NCBI RefSeq assembly: GCF_025165795.1
Contig: NZ_JAJAGO010000004.1
Coordinates: forward strand, 372,001-436,000
Direction of reading: 5' to 3'
From: Streptomyces gossypii
GTDB taxonomy: Bacteria; Actinomycetota; Actinomycetes; Streptomycetales; Streptomycetaceae
Length of the DNA stretch: 64,000 nucleotides
The notes under the pieces were generated by a model. The model saw only the letters and a list, made by a program, of their open reading frames with translations. It had not been told where the DNA came from and ran no database searches. This document shows, in pieces, positions 57,321 to 64,000 of the stretch. The number at the start of each line of letters is the position of its first letter. Position 1 is the stretch's first letter. Made by a program: the position numbers and the translations under genes.

Positions 57321-58934
57321 ATGGGGACACGTACACGGAAGCGCACAGCCGCCGAGCAGAGGCAGTACTCGGTCGAGGCCGAATGGACTGACGCAGACCT
57401 CGCGCTCTTGAAGGAGCTGAAGCAGGCAGAGGCCTTGCTCCCCGCTGACGCTCCTCGGGCCCTCTTATCCGTCCGCCTGTCTGTGCTGACGGACGAGACC
57501 ACGTCACCGGAGCGACAGGAGCTTGACCTTCGCATCCTGGCCAGGGAGCGAGGCTGCCGAGTCGTCGGTGTCGCCTCGGATCTGAACGTGTCGGCGACGA
57601 AGGTTCCACCCTGGAAGAGGAAGGAACTCGGGGACTGGCTGAACAACCGCTCCCCCGAGTTCGACGAGCTCTTGTTCTGGAAGCTCGACCGCTTCGTACG
57701 CCGCCTCTCCGACCTCTCGACGATGATCGAGTGGAGTCTGAAGCGCGGGAAGAACCTCGTCTCGAAGAACGACAGCCTTGACCTCACGACGACGGCCGGA
57801 AAGATCATGGTCACGATCATTGGCGGCATCGCCGAGATCGAGGCCGCCAACACCTCCACCCGAGTCACGAGCCTGTGGGACTACGCGAAGACCCAGGAAG
57901 ACTGGATCATCGGCAAACCGGCATACGGCTACGTCACGGGTGAGGCCGACTCGGGGAAGCCCCGTCTTGTCATCGACCCCGAGGCGCGCAAGGCACTGCA
58001 CTGGGCTCGACGCATGGCGCTTCGGGGACGCTCGGCCCGTTTCATGGTGCGCTGCCTGAAGCGGTCCGGCCTCATGAGCCAGGGGCTCACGGTGGCAACG
58101 CTCCATCGCCGCCTCCGTAACCCTGCACTCCTCGGCTACCGCGTAGAAGAGGACAAGCAGGGAGGGCAACGGCGCTCGAAGCCGATCCTCGGTAAGGATG
58201 GCAGGCCGATCAAGGTTGCTCCCCCGGTCTTCACCGAGGAGGAGTTCGAGACCCTCGGCGCAGCTCTCGACAAGCGCAAGAAGAACCAACCTCCGCGCCG
58301 CGTCGGCGGAGCGACCCAGTTCCTCGGCGTCCTCTTGTGCGCCGACTGCAAGACGAACATGACCGTGCAGATCACGAACAACAAGTTCGGGACGTACCAC
58401 TACCTACGGTGCCGCAACTGCAAGAGCGGCGGGCTCGGGGCTCCCAACCCCGAGCGGATCTACGAGCGCCTCGTTGAGGACGTACTCAAAGCTCTCGGGG
58501 ACTTCCCCGTACAGGTTCGCCAGTACGCCGAGGGTGCCGAGGTGCGGCGGGAAATCAAGCGCCTTCAGGAGTCGATCGCGCTCTATATGAAGGAGTTGGA
58601 ACCCGGGGGCCGGTACACGAAGACCCGGTTCACAAAGGAGCAGGCAGAGGCGACGCTGGACAAGCTCATTGAAGAACTCGAAGCCGTCGACCCCGAGACG
58701 GCACAGGACCGGTGGGTCAACGTCCACGGCGGAAGGACTTTCCGCGAGCACTGGCAAGAGGGCGGCATGGAAGCCATGGCCGCAGATCTGTACCGAGTCG
58801 GCATCCGGTGCGAGGTCACCCGCACGAAGGTGCCGAAGGTCCGCGCCCCGAAGGTGCACCTCCGCCTACTGATCCCGAAGGACGTACGCGAGCGGCTCGT
58901 GATCCGAGAGGACGATTTCGCGGAAGCCCTCTGA
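57321..58934 (+). CDS. large serine recombinase (site-specific integrase)
   Basis: 537 residues. Resolvase-type N-terminus (about 45-190): ALLSVRLSVLTDETTSPERQ with the candidate nucleophile Ser in VRLSV, then LFWKLDRFVRRLSDLSTMIE and GGIAEIEAANTSTRV. A recombinase domain (KPAYGYVTGEADSGKPRLVI) follows. A zinc-ribbon domain (LLCADCKTNMTVQ; LRCRNCKSGG) and a coiled-coil region complete the phiC31/R4-type layout. It catalyses attP x attB strand exchange. GC is lower than in neighbouring genes, fitting foreign origin. The att site should lie just upstream (57272-57320). Confidence 0.93.
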   Translation: MGTRTRKRTAAEQRQYSVEAEWTDADLALLKELKQAEALLPADAPRALLSVRLSVLTDETTSPERQELDLRILARERGCRVVGVASDLNVSATKVPPWKRKELGDWLNNRSPEFDELLFWKLDRFVRRLSDLSTMIEWSLKRGKNLVSKNDSLDLTTTAGKIMVTIIGGIAEIEAANTSTRVTSLWDYAKTQEDWIIGKPAYGYVTGEADSGKPRLVIDPEARKALHWARRMALRGRSARFMVRCLKRSGLMSQGLTVATLHRRLRNPALLGYRVEEDKQGGQRRSKPILGKDGRPIKVAPPVFTEEEFETLGAALDKRKKNQPPRRVGGATQFLGVLLCADCKTNMTVQITNNKFGTYHYLRCRNCKSGGLGAPNPERIYERLVEDVLKALGDFPVQVRQYAEGAEVRREIKRLQESIALYMKELEPGGRYTKTRFTKEQAEATLDKLIEELEAVDPETAQDRWVNVHGGRTFREHWQEGGMEAMAADLYRVGIRCEVTRTKVPKVRAPKVHLRLLIPKDVRERLVIREDDFAEAL

Positions 58935-58998
58935 GACAGCCCAGACCGCTTACGCACACAGCCGTCTTCCCCGTATATCAGGGAGGCGGCTTCGTGTG

Positions 58999-59561
58999 TC
59001 ACTCGAACCACAACGTGGCGTCGAAGGGTTCTTCCGTGCCGTCCTCATCCACGATCACGATCTCACTTTCGATCAGGCTCGCAGTCCCGTCGTCCCTGGG
59101 CTCGGGTTCGGGCAGAGGGGTGATTGGCCTCACCCCCCTCGCGCCTGGCGCCTCGCGTCCGCGCCAATCCGCCGGGACTGCTCCAGATCCTCGGCGATCC
59201 CGGCCGCGAGCAGGGCGGCTCCGGGGGTGTGACCCGAGCCGATGTAGCGCCAGCTCACGTCGGTGACCGCATCCGGCACAGCTTCCTGCCCTACGTGCTC
59301 CGCCCGGTCGGCGCGCAGGGCCGCGTACGTCGTCGAGTAGGCACGGGACTTGGTGAGGATGTGGCCCCGGTAGCCGAGAGTGTGGGCCCAGGCCCGCAGG
59401 TGCAGGGGCGCATACTCGGGCAAGCCGCCGAGGCGCCAGCAGGTGCGCATGAGCGCCCTTACGTGGCCGGAGACGGAGGCCGCGCCGATGTCGTCCCAGG
59501 TCTTGAGCCGGTAGTCGGTGCCGGCGCCTGTCAGTTGCGGCCATGTGTCGAACTGCGACAC
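58999..59561 (-). pseudogene. truncated, frameshifted RepSA-like replication initiator
   Basis: Frame one (59130-59561) gives 143 residues matching the C-terminus of Streptomyces plasmid/AICE initiators: HVRALMRTCWRLGGLPEYAP, AHTLGYRGHILTKSRAYSTT and WRYIGSGHTPGAALLAAGIA. The ~300-residue N-terminal part, including the catalytic region, is missing. The frame ends at a six-G run (about 59134-59139). A -1 shift there continues as VRPITPLPEPEPRDDGTASL and ends in an acidic tail (DATLWFE, stop at 58999). The GTG at 59561 is not convincing as a start. Confidence 0.72.
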
Positions 59562-59694
59562 TACCTGCCAAAAGATATTGCAGGAGTCATCGCCTCGGAA
59601 TGTCGCAAGATCACATCAACCGAGGCCCGTCTCGCAGCCCCTTGCTGTGTGGTCGACAACAGGATGTAGAGGATGCCCGCCTGCTCGACCTGTG

Positions 59695-62600
59695 CTACTC
59701 GTCGCGGTGCGTGATCACGATGCGTGCAACTGCAGACTTGTCCGATTCGGAAGCGTGGCTGAACAGGTTCATGAGCGCCGTTCCTGCCCGGGGATGACCC
59801 ATTTGCCGAATTAGCGCTTCGTAGTAGCGAGCCAGGGCGGCCATCAGCGGACCGTCACCGCTTTGAACCTCCGCGGCCCCGTTGTGTAGACCTGCCAGGA
59901 GGAAGGGCAGTGATGAGTCGGAGACCCAGGGCTGAGTCAAGGCTTGGACGGAAAACTTCTGCATATTGCCGGACCTGTGGGAAGGCAGCGTTGCCTGCCA
60001 GAGGCCTGCGTAAGCAGCTGCCAGCCAGGCCGAAGCATGGTCCGGTTCAGAATCGATGATCTGTGCAACCGCGTCGAGAACCAACCGCACCACGCCCCGC
60101 GGATCGCTCCAGGCTGTCGGTCGTGTGATCGCGGCAGCTACTCCTCGTGCGTGCCAGCCGTCGGCCTGCGCTGCGAAACCGTACAGGTCGCTGGAGAAGG
60201 GGATGTCCATGTAGTAATGCCGCAGGAGTTCGGCTCTCAGAGCCATTGCCTCCTGTGGTGTCATGGTTTGCTGGCGTTGACACGCATCGATCAGGGCCAG
60301 CGTTCCGAATGCGGGTACACCCGCCGACCGGGCCAACGTGCGCAGAGCCCGGTCGTCGCACCACAACACCAGGTCGTGCTCCTTGGCATGATCCAGGGCC
60401 GTGAGCCATACCTCCGCGCCGCGGCCGGCAGACAGCCCAGGCAGTGCACGCAGCTCTGGTCGGGCCACTCGGGGCAGTGACCGCACGATGTCGGCGGCAC
60501 GCTCAAGGGAGCGACGCCGAGCACTCACCTGACTGTCCGACGCAACGTGAAGAGTCGGCCGCGATTCCTCCTCGTTCCAGACCAGCGTGGCATCGGACCG
60601 CAGGGCGAATGAGTCGACGGCGTGGAAAACATCGCCGACGATCTGGTCGGTTGTCACGATGGTCTGGCAGGAGCCGATGAGCCGTTCGGCGGCACCCGGC
60701 TCCAACAGGGCGAGAGACACCGCCGCACTCGTATCCACGACCACCCGCCGGGTCGACGCGACCTGGATTGCGCCTGCTTCCACCGTGATCGCGGTCGGGT
60801 CGGAGGCGAACAGTCCAGGAGGTTCTGCAGTGAGCCGCACACACACCTCGGCGTATGACCTGCCACTCATAACAGCCAGCATCCCGATGGCAAGCTGACC
60901 CTTGTTGATCCGCTCCCGGATTTCCCGGCGGCCCTCGTCCTCGTGCTCACGGCGCAGGCCCTTGCCGAGCTCTTCGAGTACCGCATGCGGATCGGTGGCA
61001 TCGAGGGCACGGAAGTAGACGCTATCCGGGAAGCGTTCCTGGTAGTCCGAACTCGCTTCATGCAGCAGCTCGACCGCTTCTGCGCTCATGGGCTGCGTCG
61101 TGGTGGTGCGCCAGAGAAGAACGCCCAGGAAGATCCCCAAGAGTTCTTCATCCTCTGGCCAGTTCTGCATCAGCTCCAGCGCACGCCCGACGAATTGAGG
61201 ATCAGTAGAGTGACGTGCACCGAGCTGCACCCACAGCAGCGCTTCGTCCCGGCGCCGTGGTGGGGCAGCTTCCCCGAGTTCGGTGAGTGTCCGCCATGCG
61301 TCGTTGGGCCGTGCCCGTGTGACGTAGCACCTCACCAGGGCCCAGCGTGCGTCAAGATTGTGCGGATCCAGTCCGAGGAGCACGATGGCCGCGTCCGTGG
61401 CCCGATCCCAGTTCCCTGCGGCGGATTCCGTCTCAACGAGCAGCTCATACATCGCGCCCTGTGCAGCCCAGCCCGGGCCGGCGATCCGCAATGCGCTCTC
61501 AGCGCACTCTTTAGCCTTCTCGTAGTCCCTGGCTTGTTGATAGGCACGGGCTGCCATTGTCATCAGCTGCGCATCGCGCCATTGTGCCGCGGCTTCTTGC
61601 AGGGTGGCCGCGGCCGCTTCGAGATCATCGAGTTGTTGATAGCGCTGCGCCAGTTTCAGGGCGATGATCGGACTCTGGTTCGCGTTGGCGCGCAGGACCG
61701 ACAGATCTCCGCCCGCTGTGCCCCTGACAGCGCGGGCGAACTTCTCGAGATCCGCTACTGCCTCGGGATAGTCGTCCTTCAAGTGAGTGATCTCAGGCAG
61801 GTTCCGCCCACACTCCACCAGCCCCGTGGCCGCCATGAGCTGTTCGGGCCCTGGCTCCGCTGCATCCCAGGCGCGTTGCCAGGCTTCGGCTACTCGCTCG
61901 TCCTCGCTGTCGCTACCGACACGGCGTTCCTCGAGCACAGCCAGCACCTGCGCTTTGGCGAACGAGCTTGTCACCACGCTCAAAAGCTCGCGTGCCCGGT
62001 GTTCGCGGCCCGTCAGCGCCGCGATCAAGGCACTTTCCTCCTGGACCCGCGGGTCCTCCGCTTCGTGCGCGTCTGCGTCTCCATCTGGAGCCGGCTGCGA
62101 GAGAGCCCAGGCGGTCGACAGACCTTGGCTGAACACCGCGGCCTGCATTCCTAGGACCACCGCCGCCGCGCTGTCACCGAACCATTCCCGACGTGCGTTA
62201 CGCGCCCGTAGGGCGACGGCCAGGGCTTCCTGTGCGTCGGCGAGCTTGCTGCGTGTAGCGCGGCGTGTGGCTCGCTGCAACAGAGCATGTGCCAGCGCCA
62301 GCCCAAGCTGAGGAAAGCGTGCGCCATCCGCCTCACGCAGCGCTGGCAGAGCCTGGTCGGTCAAGCCCTGGCCTACGAGAGCCTCCGTTCTCAGAAGAAG
62401 CTGCAGAACCTGCGCACTGTCATCAGGAGCTGTCCACCGGCTGAGGTAGCCCAGGGCTGCGGGCCGGTCGTCGTCGAGGATAGATAGCAAGGCACGGACC
62501 AGCGGCGAGTCGAGGTCTTGATGAGCCGCCAAGTACGAGCGGGCGCTACCCTCGGGCGTTGTCTCTGCCTGCAGAGCAGCCCGTACGACCAGGAGGTCAC

Positions 62601-63102
62601 GAGGGTATCCGCCATCGCGTACCGCGCGGTCATAGAACGAGAACGATGCGGTGTGAGCATCGTATGTCGACGCCAGTTGGGCTAGCCAAGGAAATGCGTG
62701 GACGGGGGCGCTGACGAGCCATTGTGGCTCGTGCTCGGCCCATTGCTCCAATATCTCCTTGCGTGCAGTCATACCTGTCGGAAGCTGATTGACGACCACG
62801 TCCACGTCAGGCCAGCGATCACGCAATTGACGTGCTTCTTCTTGGAATGCAGGTGGCAGGGTGGCTAGCGCCTGATCGAAGCCGGACCGGCCTGCCCCCA
62901 ACGTTGCGCCCCCGTCAGTCACATACTGCTTCTCAATGTACGTGACCGTGTTGTTATCGCCGATCGCAGAATGGGTGATCGCCCCGCCAGCCGCAACCGC
63001 ACCCGGACTGGCCGACACCGTCCGCGTAACTTCGACGGAAACTGCTTCGCCCTGCGGGACGGCGGTCTGGCCCTTGCGGCGCATCCAGGAAAACGACTTC
63101 AC
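59695..63102 (-). CDS. 1135-residue helical-repeat protein with PIN nuclease domain (putative defence effector)
   Basis: GTG start overlapping the upstream stop (GTGA). Residues 37-55 hold VAAGGAITHSAIGDNNTVT, a motif shared with the upstream protein. About 100-760 is alpha-helical with TPR-like repeats (LAQRYQQLDDLEAAAATLQE; ARAYQQARDYEKAKECAESA). A PIN domain follows: Asp790 in RRVVVDTSAAVSL, and Asp916/Asp917 in LVLWCDDRALRTLARSAGVP, the metal-binding acids of PIN RNases. A further helical region (about 960-1135) closes the protein. It resembles 'TPR-GreAB-C-PIN' conflict proteins as I recall them. Predicted toxic RNase effector. Confidence 0.78.
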   Translation of the reverse strand: MKSFSWMRRKGQTAVPQGEAVSVEVTRTVSASPGAVAAGGAITHSAIGDNNTVTYIEKQYVTDGGATLGAGRSGFDQALATLPPAFQEEARQLRDRWPDVDVVVNQLPTGMTARKEILEQWAEHEPQWLVSAPVHAFPWLAQLASTYDAHTASFSFYDRAVRDGGYPRDLLVVRAALQAETTPEGSARSYLAAHQDLDSPLVRALLSILDDDRPAALGYLSRWTAPDDSAQVLQLLLRTEALVGQGLTDQALPALREADGARFPQLGLALAHALLQRATRRATRSKLADAQEALAVALRARNARREWFGDSAAAVVLGMQAAVFSQGLSTAWALSQPAPDGDADAHEAEDPRVQEESALIAALTGREHRARELLSVVTSSFAKAQVLAVLEERRVGSDSEDERVAEAWQRAWDAAEPGPEQLMAATGLVECGRNLPEITHLKDDYPEAVADLEKFARAVRGTAGGDLSVLRANANQSPIIALKLAQRYQQLDDLEAAAATLQEAAAQWRDAQLMTMAARAYQQARDYEKAKECAESALRIAGPGWAAQGAMYELLVETESAAGNWDRATDAAIVLLGLDPHNLDARWALVRCYVTRARPNDAWRTLTELGEAAPPRRRDEALLWVQLGARHSTDPQFVGRALELMQNWPEDEELLGIFLGVLLWRTTTTQPMSAEAVELLHEASSDYQERFPDSVYFRALDATDPHAVLEELGKGLRREHEDEGRREIRERINKGQLAIGMLAVMSGRSYAEVCVRLTAEPPGLFASDPTAITVEAGAIQVASTRRVVVDTSAAVSLALLEPGAAERLIGSCQTIVTTDQIVGDVFHAVDSFALRSDATLVWNEEESRPTLHVASDSQVSARRRSLERAADIVRSLPRVARPELRALPGLSAGRGAEVWLTALDHAKEHDLVLWCDDRALRTLARSAGVPAFGTLALIDACQRQQTMTPQEAMALRAELLRHYYMDIPFSSDLYGFAAQADGWHARGVAAAITRPTAWSDPRGVVRLVLDAVAQIIDSEPDHASAWLAAAYAGLWQATLPSHRSGNMQKFSVQALTQPWVSDSSLPFLLAGLHNGAAEVQSGDGPLMAALARYYEALIRQMGHPRAGTALMNLFSHASESDKSAVARIVITHRDE

Positions 63103-63521
63103 CGTTCACTACCCTCTCCGAGGGCGCTGTCCGTGATGTCACCGCCGGCCGCGATCCCGTCTCTACCAGCGCGCACGTCATCTGCGCTTCGCCTCGCTGC
63201 GGTACTGGGTGTGGTGTGGGGACCAGTCACCGTTGAGTTGTTCCCGATCGCGGAGCCGGTGATGTTGCCGCCGGCCACGACCGATCCGCGGCCGCCACGC
63301 ACGCGTCGCCCACCTGTAGACCCGCCACCTGGGTTGCGGAACAAAGCAATGACAGCCACGAGCAAGCCGACCAGGGTGCCGACCGCACCCACCACCCCTA
63401 CAGTCCGCTCTGTTGTGTCGGGGTCCGCGAACACAGCGACCAGGGCCAGTGCGACGGTCGCCAGGCCGGTCAACACAGCCGTCACCGATACCCACACGCG
63501 TGCCGTCCCCGTCATAGCCAT
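63099..63521 (-). CDS. two-helix membrane protein with duplicated signalling motif
   Basis: 140 residues from the ATG at 63519-63521 (63515 is an alternative). TM helices at about 9-31 and 41-61. A Gly/Arg-rich stretch leads to motif copy 1 (VVAGGNITGSAIGNNSTVT, 81-99) and, after a polar spacer, copy 2 (GIAAGGDITDSALGEGS, 122-138), near the C-terminus. Both match the motif at the N-terminus of the PIN protein, encoded 4 bp overlapping downstream. The pair looks like a membrane sensor or pore joined to a cytosolic nuclease by homotypic motif contact; this is inference. Confidence 0.75.
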   Translation of the reverse strand: MAMTGTARVWVSVTAVLTGLATVALALVAVFADPDTTERTVGVVGAVGTLVGLLVAVIALFRNPGGGSTGGRRVRGGRGSVVAGGNITGSAIGNNSTVTGPHTTPSTAARRSADDVRAGRDGIAAGGDITDSALGEGSER

Positions 63522-63745
63522 CAGCTCATCGGCCTTCCCCCAACGCCCGTTCTGCCCAGAAGAACAGAGAGTGCCCTCCTTGGCCCTCTGATGAGACCGT
63601 AGCGGCAAGGTGCTAGATCAAATACCCGAACCAAGTTGCAGGAAGCGGCGGTCTGCGTGCTACCTGGGACGTGAAGACACCGAGCAGGCTGAGAGTGCAC
63701 GGGTGATCTGGCGCCGTCTGCTGCCTTCTCGCAGGCTCTCAGTCC

Positions 63746-63931
63746 TCAGACCCACTCCACCTCGGACTGGACAGCCGTCGGGCTCCCAGGAGGCGGCAGA
63801 GGCGTTCTCGGCGTCTCCCGCACGATCTCCTGCCGCCCACCCCGAGCACCGAGCGCCCTGAGGACGGCAGCCGCCTCTTCCTCGCTGCCGTCCCCCAGAG
63901 CCTCCGCGATGCGCCGCAACGCCTCACTCAC
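63746..63931 (-). CDS. small hypothetical protein at the element's right side
   Basis: 61 residues from a GTG lying 1 bp after the stop of the gene fragment at the window edge. Reads MSEALRRIAEALGDGSEEEA, then AAVLRALGARGGRQEIVRE, helical and charged, then a Pro-rich tail ending SEVEWV. No ribosome-binding site is evident; translation by termination-reinitiation is possible. It could be a real small gene or chance. The 224 bp between it and the membrane-protein start should contain that operon's promoter. Confidence 0.42.
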   Translation of the reverse strand: MSEALRRIAEALGDGSEEEAAAVLRALGARGGRQEIVRETPRTPLPPPGSPTAVQSEVEWV

Positions 63932-63932
63932 G

Positions 63933-64000
63933 TCAGTGGGTGTGTCCGCTGGTCGGGGCGTCCTTCGTGACCGTCAGCGGGAGCAACTTCTTGCCGCTCT
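63933..64000 (-). CDS. 3' end of a gene extending beyond the window
   Basis: Last 21 codons plus stop: SGKKLLPLTVTKDAPTSGHT then H and TGA at 63933-63935. The string KLLPL(T/A)V matches the displaced gene end at 57189-57305, in the same orientation. The gene body lies to the right of the window and cannot be identified. If the element is inserted here, this ending may be supplied by the element. Confidence 0.55.
   Translation of the reverse strand, partial: SGKKLLPLTVTKDAPTSGHTH

Larger units (their letters stand above)
57272..64000. mobile_element. candidate integrative element (AICE/phage remnant) with nuclease cargo
   Basis: Contents in order: serine integrase, truncated RepSA-like initiator, PIN-nuclease protein, membrane partner, a small ORF. 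The left end should lie between the displaced gene end (57272) and the integrase ATG (57321). The right boundary is at or beyond the window edge, where a homologous version of the same gene end is seen. No Tra/FtsK-like transfer gene is visible, so the element looks reduced. Boundaries are inference. Confidence 0.6.

Noticed and set aside
58999..59129. Separate excisionase gene next to the integrase
   Set aside because: No start codon or helix-turn-helix; better explained as the frameshifted tail of the Rep remnant.

Overview
The window is a high-GC actinomycete chromosome, almost certainly Streptomyces. The reasons are the heavy GC bias, many GTG starts, chains of genes overlapping by 4 bp, a DUF397-type small protein, long Ala/Pro/Lys-rich arms on RNase E, and a core gene order holA / comEC-comEA / degV / leuS / histidine phosphatase-rsfS-LCP-nadD / proA-proB / obg-rpmA-rplU-rne. 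As I recall it, this is the order of the conserved core of Streptomyces chromosomes. Most core genes lie on the minus strand.

Layout. 1-0.9 kb: holA, cut by the window edge. 0.9-5.2 kb: accessory block (small protein, PPOX-fold protein, membrane-anchored solute-binding-like protein, a guanidinium-type SMR exporter, an SDR and a TetR regulator with a clear palindromic operator). 4.8-14.2 kb: comEC, comEA, degV, a coiled-coil membrane protein and leuS. leuS has a leader peptide with three consecutive Leu codons and an intrinsic terminator, a classical attenuator layout. 14.5-19.1 kb: two identical tRNA-Ala(GGC) genes flank a GT87 glycosyltransferase, two small Cys-rich proteins and an MFS exporter with its XRE regulator. 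19.2-23.3 kb: phosphatase, rsfS, an LCP-like wall protein, nadD and a 54-residue membrane protein. 23.4-28.0 kb: a translationally coupled three-gene operon (EACC1-like protein; caspase-TM-solute-binding-VWA protein; solute-binding lipoprotein) that looks like a conflict or signalling system. 28-38.5 kb: M48 protease, two related single-pass membrane proteins, proA, proB, a membrane-fused TagF-like polymerase and a flavin reductase. 38.6-46 kb: accessory enzymes and regulators, some with conspicuous operators. 46-57 kb: obg, rpmA, rplU, rne, a TIGR03936 protein, an internally repetitive membrane protein and a Ser/Thr kinase fused to an FKBP prolyl isomerase.

57.2 kb to the right edge is a candidate integrative element. 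It has a large serine integrase, a truncated plasmid/AICE-type replication initiator, and a two-gene cargo: a two-helix membrane protein coupled by a 4-bp overlap to a 1135-residue helical-repeat protein carrying a PIN nuclease domain. Both cargo proteins contain the same short G-x-I-x-x-S-A-I-G-x-N-x-T-V motif, twice in the membrane protein and once at the N-terminus of the nuclease. That resembles homotypic signalling motifs shared between sensor and effector, and it is the best candidate for an undescribed system here.

A recurring theme is displaced or decayed 3' gene ends. There is an obg-like 3' fragment downstream of obg, a proB-like patch downstream of proB, and two versions of one gene end on either side of the serine-integrase element. 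This fits repeated site-specific insertion at gene ends. All functions are read from translated sequence and remembered family features; no database search was possible.
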